This document shows positions 24,614-35,555 of a stretch of DNA of 64,000 nt, piece after piece; the stretch's first letter is position 1, and each line of letters opens with the position of its first letter. The notes beneath the pieces are model-generated. The model worked only from the letters and a program-made list of their open reading frames with translations. It was not told the origin of the DNA and ran no database searches. The stretch is from Coffea arabica (taxonomy: Eukaryota; Streptophyta; Magnoliopsida; Gentianales; Rubiaceae). The translations under genes and the position numbers were made by a program. The stretch covers positions 10,789,557 through 10,853,556 of the forward strand of contig NC_092320.1 in the NCBI RefSeq assembly GCF_036785885.1. The letters run 5' to 3'.

Positions 24614-25684
24614 ATGACTACGTGGGAGAGGCCTGTTAGAGGAGAAAGGCATCAACAGCGAAGAAAAACACCGTCATTTTCTTCATCTCTTCTTGATGCC
24701 ATATATCATTCCATTGATGAATCCCAAGGCAAAGAAGAAGAGCCAAGGCAAGAACTGGATCCTGCTCTCCTCCATAGAAAGAGAAACAATGCAGCTGAAT
24801 TTGAAGAAGAGATTGCAAGTATCCGACGAGCAATCATGGTTGAGAAATGGATGGAAAACTACGGAAGCAGTACTAGAGGCTCGAGGTCGAGGCACATCAA
24901 TTCAGATTCAAGCTCGTCAACAGACTCGAGCTTGTTTTCATCCTCAGAAACAGACTCTGCATCAAAATCCACTCCAAAATCTTCAGTTTTTCATGCAACA
25001 CCGAAAGCAGCTCACCAAACACTTGTTCCTGGAGCAACTCCAAAACATGAGGGCGGGTTCATGCGGACAAAATCAAGGGCCCCGAAAATCTATGGAGACT
25101 TAAAGAAGGTGAAACAACCAATTTCTCCAGGTGGGAAAATCAAGAATTTTTTGAATTCCATTTTCACTCCAAGAAATTTGAAGAAACATGAAGGGATGGA
25201 AGATTGGAGTTCAGTGAGGAAATCGAGATCAGTCAAGGACTCATCTACCACATGTTCTCTGACTTCCAGGTCTTGCTTGAACAGACCACCACCTCCTTCA
25301 AGAGGTAAATCAAAGCGGTCTGTCAGATTTTGTCCTGTTAGTGTTATTGTCGACGAAGATTGTCAACCCTGTGGGCACAAGAGCATAAATGATCATCATG
25401 ATCCAAGTCTAACACTGGTGCCAAATATTAACAGTCATTTCCTCAAGAAGAACATTGACAGTTTTAGGAATTATGAAGAAAAGAAATCAAAGAAATATGG
25501 CTTCAGGGGATTTTATGAGAACAGTGATGATGATGGTAATAGCTGTACTAGTTCGGATCTGTTTGAACTCGATAACATTGGCATTGTTGGGGTTGGCCAT
25601 GGAGCTCATAGGGAGGAGTTGCCAGTCTATGGAACTACAAACCTGAAAATCAATCAGGCGATTGCCAACGGGTTGCTTATGTAG
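24614..25684 (+). CDS. BIG GRAIN 1-like protein
   Basis: BIG GRAIN proteins are plasma-membrane-associated positive regulators of auxin response and transport, named from a rice grain-size gene; their biochemical activity is unclear. This is one uninterrupted exon of 356 aa, which is usual for the family. Conserved blocks: PSFSSSLLDAIYHSIDES at 20-37, the region around MVEKWM, KVKQPISPGGKIKNFLNSIF in the centre, KRSVRFCPVSVIVDE, and the C-terminal SSDLFELDN followed by LPVYGTTNL. The middle is Ser/Thr-rich with many charged stretches, and no membrane segment or enzyme domain is visible. The pattern fits the BIG GRAIN 1-like E branch best, but I could not test that. About 420 bp upstream lies MULE copy A, which may border the promoter. 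Confidence 0.9.
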   Translation: MTTWERPVRGERHQQRRKTPSFSSSLLDAIYHSIDESQGKEEEPRQELDPALLHRKRNNAAEFEEEIASIRRAIMVEKWMENYGSSTRGSRSRHINSDSSSSTDSSLFSSSETDSASKSTPKSSVFHATPKAAHQTLVPGATPKHEGGFMRTKSRAPKIYGDLKKVKQPISPGGKIKNFLNSIFTPRNLKKHEGMEDWSSVRKSRSVKDSSTTCSLTSRSCLNRPPPPSRGKSKRSVRFCPVSVIVDEDCQPCGHKSINDHHDPSLTLVPNINSHFLKKNIDSFRNYEEKKSKKYGFRGFYENSDDDGNSCTSSDLFELDNIGIVGVGHGAHREELPVYGTTNLKINQAIANGLLM

Positions 25685-28417
25685 CTCAACTTGTAGTTAG
25701 CTAGTTAGACGAGTCATGTAACATGAATGGTTCATGGATAACTGATCATTTTCTTCTCTGTTTGTGTTATGTTTATCTAGGTTTGTATCATAATGAAATT
25801 GATTTTCGAGACTACTTTGGATACTTCAAGGTTCTGTAAAGTTCAGGGGAAAAAAGTGCTCAATGGGAATTATCGCGTGGAAGCAGAGACATTTACGGCC
25901 TCGTGAAATATGAAATCTACTAATGATCCTCGGTTTTTTCTTTCTTTCTGAAAGAATCTAGCAAATAGCCTTTCCAAACTCTATGCGCGTTATTGTTCTT
26001 CTAAAAAGCATCTGCAGTCCACCAGATATTTTGGCATCAGAATTATCCAAGGAGTAAATCAAATACACCTTTAATCTCAAAGAATTAAAAAGCACGCAAA
26101 GGCTTTCTTGAAACACCATATATGAGTAACTTGCAAAAAATTTTCCTTCCAGAAGGAATAACCCTTAATCAACATATATCTGTCCTTTAGCCTTATCTCT
26201 TCCGGAAAACATATAAATATTTGTTTGATAGTAGTGTTTTTTTACTTCAACATCTCAAAAGCAACTTCTTGGACCAGCGCCATAATATTATTGATAATGC
26301 AAGGAGAAATTTCAAGTTCTGGTAGGTCTTTTTCTACTGTCACAATCGTGATGATGGTGATCTATACATGTTTCTTTGTGTTGAAGAAAAATGATTTCTT
26401 TTTAACTTTTGCAATTTATTAATAAGTGGAGCATATGTCTACTTATTATCAAATTGTTCAAATGTCACTATGTGAAACTGTTTCATGATTTAGTTAATTT
26501 CAATGTGTCGCGACCACGCATTGCATTCCATACTTTTGGACAAAAAGAGAAGTTTCAAAAGCGACCTCTTCAGAGAAAGGGCAGCAGCATCTTTACAGCA
26601 CGGTGATATTGTATGATTCTGTCTACTATTGTGACAAGAGCTGGAATTGAATTCATACGCATAGTTGTTGAGAAGATGGACAACATTGACCTAGAAACAT
26701 TTCCAAATGTGAAAAGAAGAACAAGGAAGACTGCTACAAAATCGTTTGAATTGAACCCTTCAAACAAAAACTGGGAACTTGCACCTATTTTGATTCTTAC
26801 CGTGCTTCAGGTTTTAAAAAAGTTGCACCACCAATGCGCCTTTGCTTTCAACCAACCAACTCCACTCGCAGGGGGACTAATTTGACATGTTGCGGGCAGC
26901 AAATATTGTTGTAAATAATAGGGATATTTCAAAAGACTTTGTCCCATATTAAAAAATTAAAGCGACTTCTTATCGTTTATAATGCTTACCTTTTATCAGG
27001 CTTGTATTAAGTTGGTAACTAGTGTGGACTAGCGCGCATGAGAGGAGGGAAGTTGAGTTGGGCCGTTTTGGTACAAATTAGCGGATTTAACCCCCCCCTC
27101 CCGCGTGTGGGTTAAACGCGGCCCAAGTTAGTCAGGGCACATTCATTTCTGTCATACGAAAAATTAGGCAGTCACTCAAGCTACATTTTTATTAGCTTTA
27201 GTTAACTCAAGCTACAAATATAACTCTCAAACTCAAAAAAGAGAGTCTGCTGCTTCCTGCTACTACTAAAATGGTCCGGACCATTCAATACAGTTGAGCA
27301 GTTACAGCTGTCAAACCCAAATCTGATCATCAGCTTGCCCTCACTCGTGATTTATCTCATTTTCTGGGGTAAGTAGACTGCAATCGTTCTTATTACATCT
27401 TCAGGACAGTTAAAATTTGACACTACTGTTATTATGCCATAATTATGGTTGTCAAGCAAGACTACTGTTCGAAAGCAGGAACAAGTCATGTATCTTCTAT
27501 ACCTAAATATAGCAGCAGGTAAGGTGACTTTGATAAAGCATGTACTGCTGCTGCTCTATTAAGATATGACTGACTACTGTTTGCGCCCAGCCAAACAGAT
27601 AAAAGGCCAATCCAAGCACACAGTAATATCTATGTCACATTCACGCAAGAAAGGACAGGACGGGGGAAAAAAATTATATTGGAGTCCTAGTGGATGAAAA
27701 AGGGACCCCTGAGGAATCTCAGAAGTCAAAGTATAGCAGGATCATACATGATAGCGCACATGCACACTCCGCTTTTGCAACCAAGAAAAAGTAGATTTGC
27801 AGGACTTCACTTTGCAACCCCCCATGGCGTTGGGGCATGGCTTCATTGCGGAGCCACTAATTATTTGAGTATTATATTAAAAATCTAGATGTAGAAAAAA
27901 GGATTCAATATCCATATTAATAATTCTCTTTTCTGTTTTAGTACTTTCATTGCTCTTTCCTCTTAATTGAGAATTTTGAGACTATCATCGATCAATTGCT
28001 AGTGCTTTGGCGCAGTGCAAAATTTTCCATTGTAACCCGCTTTTTAGTGAACTTTGTTTGAACCCTGCGATTATTAACTCAACTGGCGACCTCTTGAGTA
28101 TTTATTTATTACTCGAGAAAAGACTAACAGTCGTGGTGGTGAAAATATGATACATCAATAATAAGGGTTGGTGATCTAATAATAATAAGAGCTGCGAAAA
28201 GATTGGTTGGTGGTGGTAAAAACGTATATGGCCATAATTGCAATGCCAATTGAATTTGGCATTCAGCTGAGATTGATGCTCATTAACTTGAAGATTGATT
28301 TGAGAGAGAAGGGATGAATATCGCCCGAAAGTTACTTGTACAAAGTTGCAGAATCAATTGCCAGGAGAAAGACGCATTAATTAGGACAGTAACAACAATT
28401 TTCCTGACAAAAAAAGA
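25685..28417. other. Intergenic, no gene recognised
   Basis: AT-rich DNA. A 90-codon open stretch at 26613-26885 begins with a non-ATG codon and resembles no family I know; I treat it as chance. No transposon ends were identified. Confidence 0.45.
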
Positions 28418-28931
28418 GGAGGCCTTTGATTTTTTTTTCCCGAACCAATTGGTGACAGGAGGATGCTTCCATGAACTTTAAACCCAGAGTGAAGACCCCA
28501 CGATCTTTCGATGTGGGATAGAAGAACTCCCATTCCCCCCCCCCCCGGCGCAAGCCACACCACTTATATGGGTTTGTTTTTTCCGTGAAGATCCCACGAT
28601 CTTTCGATGTGGGATAGAAGAACTCTCATCCCCCCCCCCCGGCGCAAGCCACACCACTTATATGGGTTTGTTTTTTTCGAAACGAAATTAACACACACAC
28701 ACACACACAATGAACACATGCACTTATATGGGTTTGTTTAATGCATTGAACACATCGGCCCAAACGAGCAATTTAAGGTGGGATCCACGAGAAACATTCA
28801 TCCAGCCAATTGATGACAGGAAGATGCTCCCATGAACCTTAAATTCAGAGTGAAAATCCCACGATCTTCCTTAAACCTAGAGTGAAAATCCCGCGATCTT
28901 TCGATGTGGGATAGAAGAAGGAGGCCTTTGA
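28418..28931. repeat. Local repeat cluster with ~100-bp tandem unit
   Basis: A unit of about 100 bp (TCTTTCGATGTGGGATAGAA, a C run, GGCGCAAGCCACACCACTTA, TATGGGTTTGTTTT) occurs twice in tandem at about 28491-28680. Related pieces recur at 28804-28920, and the motif GGAGGCCTTTGAT occurs near both ends (about 28419 and 28919). On the minus strand each unit carries ATCCCACATCG. A (CA)n run sits at 28691-28709. This looks like a decayed repeat duplicated in place; its family is unknown. Confidence 0.6.
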
Positions 28932-30851
28932 TACTTGGTGGCAACTTTGTGTTGCTGCTAGCTACTGAAAAGTCAGTAGTGTTCATTTCAAATAGTAGTG
29001 GAATTTTGTTGCTCAAGACAACATCATGGGAGATTCTCTGTTCTGCAAATTAATTACCAGCCAATCATTCTTGTTTTTTTTCTCTCAAGCTGTTAAAACT
29101 AAACAGACGCTTTTTTGCTTATATGTATATCCAAATACCCTCCACATCCTTAAGTGATGGAAATAACCTGCCATTCTTGGCCTCGCATTTTCTACCACGT
29201 ACGGTGATTGTCCAATGGCCAGTTGACACGGTACAAATCACTGACCCAAGGCCACTTTGGATTCAATAAAGTTAAAACGAGAAAATATTCTCAGCACAGC
29301 AAAGTCAAACATAATCATTTGCATCGCAATCATAAAAATTCTGATTTTTTGTTCTTTTGGGGCGACCCGTAAACTGGTGATACCAGTAATGAAGAAGTGA
29401 CATTGCTGTAATTATCCCGGCACACATTATCCACAGAAAATGTATGTAGGTTGATCTCATGTGCCGCACCGACCTAGCAATTTTGGAGCAGATACCATAA
29501 ATTGCATCTGAATTATTACTATTTTTTTTTATTTTAACAAGCCAACCAAAGAACAGAGATCAGCTGTCAGTTTCTTTGGTGCCATCCCCTTAAATGCCCT
29601 TGTCCTGCCAGGAGGCGGCTAGCTAGCCTTCGTCCAATTCGCACTTGTTCTGTAATTTGTTCACAATTTGATACAGCAATCTGAGTGTAATACAGCAAAT
29701 TTGGAACAAACGTACCAACCCTTCCCATCATCCGTTTATAAATTTAAAGGGCCATGTAGCTTTACTAATGATAAGTCAATTGATGATGATCTCAACATCC
29801 AAGGTGCCTCTTTTGACCATTACATGTAGAGATTCATGAAAATGTTGTGTAAATGTGAAACATTACACTTCCAAAAGGAAACAAATTAGAACGAAATTAT
29901 GCCAACATCTGCTCGTCCTATAAAACTTGTCCAGTGCGTCTTATCTCATTCGTAGGTTTACCCAATGTGCATTCTCGAATCGCGGTTGCGCGTTTCCATT
30001 ATCAACACAAGTTATGTAAACAAAATTGAGCTTAAGTGAACCGACATAAATTGAACACTGCACATGCTGTTGTAACATACAAGGCATGGATGGGTAGGTT
30101 TAATTGCAAGCAAATGAACTTGAACTAAAATACTAATTCAAGCAACTTAAAAAAGAAGGTTGTTTTGGTAGATGAATTTATGGTTTAAATAGAGGTTGTC
30201 CTTCTTCTCCTGATTCCTTTACAAGCTTCAAGGACAGCCAAGTTCTTGCTCAATCGGTCTCCCCACCTTAATTGGGGAAGTTGGTCCTTTTTTTTTTTTT
30301 AATAAGATTATAATGAGCCCAGAATAGTGGCAACAATATAAACAAATTACCATGCAGATTAACTTGCGAATGCTGAGAATTATAACTATATATCACTACA
30401 AATTAGCCTGCATAAAGTATGAGAAGAAACTCACGTTCAGTAAGATTTGAAATCAGGGTTTTTAAATTCTAAAATCTCAAATTTTTAGGGAGAAATTGGT
30501 CTATTTAGGCGGACAATTTTCAATATTTTGATACGAATATTATTTGATCCAATTGCAGGAACGGTGGGGCTATGTGCTATAGTAGAACAAAGCTGGACGA
30601 CATACTTGGGTTAGTATTCCATGCAATTGATTGTTAAAGCAATTGCACATCCTAATTTCATTTAAGATAAACTTATATGGATAAATTGATCATAAGACAA
30701 TAATAATATTTGTTGCGTCGTCGTATGATATTGCTAGTGCATACGTTGTGTAGTCCAATTGAAAGTAACAATTGTAGAAATTTTGATGCGAACAACACAC
30801 TAGTGGGGTGAGAGGTCAGGGTTCAACCCTTGCCTCCTATTAAATTATCTG
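28932..30851. other. Intergenic, no gene recognised
   Basis: AT-rich DNA with short A/T runs (for example at 30289). Near 30814 there is a box-B-like AGGGTTCAACCC just left of the SINE below. It may be a piece of a neighbouring tRNA-derived repeat. Confidence 0.45.
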
Positions 30852-31046
30852 TCCCTCATGGGCAACTCGATTGGTCTCGATAAATCTCTTTAGGAGCTGG
30901 TGTCCAGTACCTGCAAGGGTCCGAATCGTGTGGTTATCGTGTTCGGAGGGATGGGACCTTTCCTCAAGAATTGGAGTGGGATTAGTCGCATCCCATAAGA
31001 ATTGACCCGGACACCCACTCTGTCAGCAAAAAAAAAAAAAAAAAAA
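30852..31046 (+). mobile_element. tRNA-derived SINE, copy 1
   Basis: A box-A-like stretch (GGCAACTCGATTGGTCTCG, about 30861) and a box-B-like AAGGGTCCGAATC (30915-30927) are followed by TTATCGTGTTCGGAGGGATG. The body ends CCGGACACCCACTCTGTCAGC with a 19-base poly(A) tail at 31028-31046. The 3' body aligns with the SINE at 50892-51108, so the two are one family. The left boundary is uncertain. Confidence 0.7.
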
Positions 31047-31581
31047 TACTAGTATTTAGAAGTAAATCAAAAAAATAAAAAAAGAAAAACAAAATAGGCA
31101 CACGTGCACTAGAATTGGCTGGGGTGACTTACAAAAGCGTGACTGCAACGTGTGAGGAGTCAGAAATCATAAAATGGAGACAAAGACAGAGAAGCGCACG
31201 TGACCACCTGACTTTGCAATTTGCTTATGCTACTGTTGATCAGATCTCCTGCTCCGCCCTCTATGGCAGCTTTCACAATCCAAAAATTCCCAAAAAAAAA
31301 AAAAGGAGAGAGAAGAGATGATTGAAACAAAGGAGGAGGAGACAAACGTCAGGTTGCCCTTTCCCGGCGTGACCACGATTTGATCGTCCGTTCTTGATTC
31401 TACGCCCCTCACAGTTTTGACGCAGTTGACACTTGACGCTACTGCTGCACCACTTACTATTTCTCTTTAGTAGCACTGTACTACAATTCATGGTCCCAAG
31501 TCCTAACTCCAAGTCGTGCATGTATTCAATTGTATCATTCCTCTTCCATCTTTATTTATTTATTTATTTTATCTTCCTTAG

Positions 31582-31699
31582 CCTTGTTCGGATTGCATTT
31601 TTCTGAGTTTTTTTTGTAGAAAAATTAATATAGTAATTTGATATATGTGAGATAAAAAGGTGATTGAAAAATGTGTTCACAGTAAACGTAGCAATTATT
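31582..31699. mobile_element. MITE copy 4, right end not found
   Basis: Starts CCTTGTTCGGATTG and carries TTGATATATGTGAGATAAAA and GATTGAAAAATGTGTTCAC, as in the other copies of this family. The matching right terminus is not seen, so the copy is probably truncated. Confidence 0.5.
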
Positions 31700-31776
31700 C
31701 ATAAGTAGATGCCTACTAAGCTAACTAATGGTCTTTTTTTAGAATTTAGTGAAATGAATATTCAAGTTCTATCACA

Positions 31777-31885
31777 TTAACCATTTCTCATTTTTTTTAT
31801 GCGTGTCATCATCCCTGTGTGCAGGGAACATGCTAATCTTCTCTGTATTATTTTCAATTCTATCGGATGTCCCCGAACGACAGAC
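31777..31885 (-). ncRNA. U6 snRNA pseudogene
   Basis: On the minus strand this follows the spliceosomal U6 sequence in order: the TTCGGGGACATCCGATAGAA 5' stem region, then ATACAGAGAAGATTAGCATG, which contains the invariant ACAGAGA box, then a CCCTGCACA block, GATGACACGCAT and GAGAAATGG. It has several small insertions and substitutions compared with the highly conserved plant U6. No USE box (TCCCACATCG) or well-placed TATA lies upstream on that strand. I infer a dead, retroposed or duplicated copy. Confidence 0.85.
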
Positions 31886-32719
31886 GTTCTATCGCCGCTT
31901 TTTTCCTCTTTTAAATAATAAAAATATATGACATTGTAGGTGATTTAAAAGATTAGAAGTGGCGAATATGAAAGTATTTCTAAGTTACTAGATGTGACAA
32001 ATTGATTGATTTGTGTTATATGTGGGTTCTTGCTCCATCTGCATGCATCTCTGTGTTTATTAGTTTGTTACCAAGTCCCTTTGATTAAATTGGGTCTTGG
32101 ATCATTTGACAGTGTCTTTTTTACTTACGTGGTCATGGTTTCGCTGCTTGCAAAGGCAGTAGCAAGTGGCAATGTGACTGTTAGCCTGGCCCAATATGGG
32201 ACATGCCATGTAAAGGCCCAATTCCGGCCTTGACCAAATGTGAATACCATTAACCGTCTACGCATTTCCGAATTAAGCCCAGCAATATATCCCAGTTCGC
32301 TTCTGATCCGACAATCCAACTCCAGCGACAAAAATCTTACTACTACTATTAAAATCCAGAGTATTAATAAAGGTTAAGTAAAAAAGTTGGAGTAGTAAAA
32401 GAAAATAAATAAAAGACAAAGGAAAAAGAAAAAAAATCTAATCTTATCCGCGTTGATTTACTTTGCTTCTGTTATTCCCTCGCAGCCCCTATCGGCCTAT
32501 ACCGCGTAAGCTTTAGATTAAAATAGAACTTCAACAAACATCTTCAATCTTCATCTTCTTATTGTTATTCTTATTCGACAACTTTTCGGGGCTACTTCCA
32601 TTAATTGATTTGGGGCAAAAAAAAAAAAAGAAGAAAAAAACTTAGCTTAATCTTTCGATCTTATACTTATAGTGACGATATTTTTTGTGATCGGTCGGTA
32701 ATTTGCCATCATCATCGTC
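31886..32719. other. Upstream region of VPS2
   Basis: No gene was recognised. The last 200-250 bp before 32720 is the likely 5' UTR and promoter of VPS2. An upstream 75-codon open stretch (32006-32233) has no family resemblance. Confidence 0.4.
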
Positions 32720-34473
32720 ATGAGCTTCTTATTCGGCAAGCGGAAAACTCCCGCAGGTTTCTTCTTTATTTCGATTTCAATTTCTATTTCTATTTTGTTT
32801 GTTCTTATCTTTTTATGTTAGTGATTGTTTTTATCCTATCATTTTGTTATCTAGGTCAAGCTCAGAAAATTTGGCTTTTCTTTTTTTGTATGGGTGATCG
32901 AAATTTGTCGTGTTTAAAGAAAATTTGGTTTTATATTTTAACTTTATTGTGGATGATCGAGATTCCGATCAAGAAAGGATTAGCAATTTGAATCCAGTAT
33001 TGAGTTTTAGGAACGCTGTGGGCCCTTTTTTTTTGGTTAAAGAGAGAGAAGAAAATTTGAGCTGGAATGTACAGTTGATGATGATCCTGATTAGAATCAA
33101 TTGAAACTAGGAGGATCAGTAAACTTGCTTGTTCAAATTTGAGCTTTTGTTCAGCCACAGTACAGTGGTCGAGAGTTTTGTCCTTATTGACAAATACTGT
33201 TATTGTTTTTAGAACTCCTGCGGGAGAATAAACGGATGCTGGATAAATCGATCAGAGATATAGAAAGGGAGAGACAGGGATTACAAGCACAGGAGAAGAA
33301 GCTGATCGCGGAGATAAAGAAAAGTGCTAAGCAAGGCCAAATGGTTTGTCTATCTTCTGCATCATTCCTCATAATATTACCTGTCATACAATTAGCTTCT
33401 TTGCTTGTTTCTACTCTTTTGAGTAGATTAGATTCCGAGATCCCTATCAGATATTCTACTCTCTGTTTAGACACTATTTTATCAGATTCTGGGTCATCTT
33501 ACCGATATTTGGTTGTGCTGACCGCACATTGGATATTACAGGGTTTGGGGATGTTGGGCTGTCATACAATTAGCTTCTTTGCTTGTTTCAGCTCTTTTGA
33601 GTAGATTAGATTCCGAGATCCCTATCAGATATTCTACTCTCTGTTTAGACACTATTTTATCAGATTCTGGGTCATCTTACAGAGATTTGGTTGTGCTGAC
33701 CGCACATTGGATATTACAGGGTTTGGGGATGTTGGGCTGTCATACAATTAGCTTCTTTGCTTGTTTCTACTCTTTTGAGTAGATTAGATTCCGAGATCCC
33801 TATCAGATATTCTACTCTCTGTTTAGACACTATTTTATCAGTTTCTGGGTCATCTTACAGCTATTTGGTTGTGTTGACCGCACATTGGATATTACAGGGT
33901 TTGGGGATGTTGGGCTGGGTGATAGTGCAAGTGAAGTATCTAGTGTTTGTGTAGAATTCAGAAGTTGATCTGAACAAATTTGCATAATTTGGTGTCGTGT
34001 GTGACTTAGTTATTTGGGTAGAATTTTTTTGGTTATGACAATTTTTTATGCCTGCATTTTTATTATGGAAGTACACTTTCTTGATCAAGATGTTCTCTTT
34101 CTTCACAAATTTCTGATAATCATGGCATAATTTTAGTCCTAGTCTGCTATCCCTGAGCTGTAGTGCTGTTTTTTCATAGGTGAAAATTTTCTTTTGATTC
34201 TCACAGTAAAATGATTTGGGGTGCTATTTTTCAGGGAGCTGTCAAAGTAATGGCAAAAGATCTTATCAGAACAAGACACCAAATTGAAAAATTCTATAAG
34301 CTCAAGTCTCAGCTCCAAGGTGTATCCCTCAGAATTCAGGTATTACATTTTTTTCCAGTTACATATTGGTGGTGATTGTCTATTGTGCTTGTTTTATTAT
34401 TGATTTACTTTATTTGTTCGTTTTGTAATCTGCTCTGCCATGCTTCTCTCTCTCTCGCTCTCCCTCCCTCCCT

Positions 34474-34514
<41 letters not shown>

Positions 34515-35555
34515 ACGCACACACACCCACACCCACTCAACTAGAGCTAATGGGTGAAAGCTGAAAATCTGATACTGTTGCTATGTTTTCATGGGTGATT
34601 ATTTGCACTTTGAGCTTATTGACTCATGAAACTTTTGGGGATACACTATCATGATAGCTAAATAGCTACGTCTCTGCCCCTTAGTAGTTATGTTTGCTAT
34701 TTTTCTGTGTAGCAGAAGTATGGTAAAGGCAAGCTGCCTTTATTCAAGTGGTTTTTAACTTGGTCTACACAATAATTTCCTGTTATGGTGATAACTAAAG
34801 AGTTCGTCTTGGAGGAACTTGTATCTTCCTGATTAGGAAGCCATGGATTATTCTTTTCTGATTCCATAGCACATATGACCCTGCTGAAATTTTCATTGTT
34901 TTATTCTGTTAGTTTTCATGAGAAGTTATGCAAAAAGTTGATTTGCATTGACAGTGCAGACACCTCGAGTTTCTGCTTGTTAAGTTTGATATTGGATATC
35001 TTTCCTCAAAATAACTGCAATTGTACCTATCAGACCTTAAAATCAACCCAAGCAATGGGAGAGGCAATGAAAGGTGTTACAAAGGCAATGGGGCAGATGA
35101 ATAGGCAGATGAACTTGCCATCATTACAGAGAATAATGCAGGAATTTGAGAGACAGAACGAAAAGATGGAAATGATGAGTGAGGTGATGGGCGATGCTAT
35201 TGATGAGGCTTTGGAAGGGGATGAGGAAGAAGAAGAAACAGAAGAATTGGTGAACCAAGTCCTTGATGAGATTGGTATCGACATCAATTCTGAGGTAATT
35301 TGTGTTATATCTTCTCCTCTTCTCTTCTCTTCTTATTCAGATCTTATGAACTCACATGCACCAACTTGCCTTATGAAGAAGATTTATATATTTTTGTTGT
35401 TTTCCAACCAATGCCAGCTCGTGAATGCACCTTCATCAGCTGTGGCTGCCCCAGCTGCAAAGACTAAAGTTCCACAAGCTGAGGCAACTGGAAATGATGA
35501 CAGTGGCATAGATAGTGACTTACAGGCCAGGTTAGACAACTTGAGAAGGATGTGA
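32720..35555 (+). CDS. VPS2.1: ESCRT-III subunit VPS2 (CHMP2A homologue)
   Basis: VPS2 caps ESCRT-III filaments on endosomes and recruits the ATPase VPS4/SKD1 for multivesicular body formation. Five exons in phase: 32720-32756, 33213-33343, 34235-34339, 35034-35294 and 35418-35555, giving 223 aa against about 225 in Arabidopsis. The N-terminus MSFLFGKRKTPAELLRENKR and the basic helices alpha1/alpha2 (ERERQGLQ, KVMAKDLIRTRHQIEKFYKL) are intact. The Met/Gln-rich helix (AMGQMNRQMNLPSLQ) precedes an acidic stretch (EGDEEEEETEEL). The C-terminus DSDLQARLDNLRRM is a canonical MIM1 motif for the VPS4 MIT domain. Intron 2 contains three tandem 178-bp repeats and intron 3 a long CT microsatellite. Similarity favours VPS2.1 over the more divergent VPS2.2/2.3. 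Confidence 0.96.
33383..33916 (+). repeat. Three tandem 178-bp repeats in VPS2 intron 2
   Basis: Units at 33383-33560, 33561-33738 and 33739-33916 begin GTCATACAATTAGCTTCTTT or its equivalent and end GTTTGGGGATGTTGGGCT. They differ at only a few bases (for example CTTACCGATATT, CTTACAGAGATT and CTTACAGCTATT). Because 178 is not a multiple of three, the open frames across them are not conserved as protein. The near identity indicates recent tandem duplication. Confidence 0.95.
34441..34511 (+). repeat. CT/CCCT microsatellite in VPS2 intron 3
   Basis: A run of CT repeats with an inner CCCT block, just before short CA repeats. It lies about 100 bp into intron 3. Confidence 0.9.

Noticed and set aside
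33345-33954. Three similar hydrophobic frames in VPS2 intron 2
   Set aside because: They are the same 178-bp tandem repeat read three times, inside an intron that must be removed to keep VPS2 in frame.
34875-35033. N-terminal extension before VPS2 exon 4
   Set aside because: Intronic read-through; the TLKSTQAMG block starts right after a CAG acceptor and joins exon 3 in phase.
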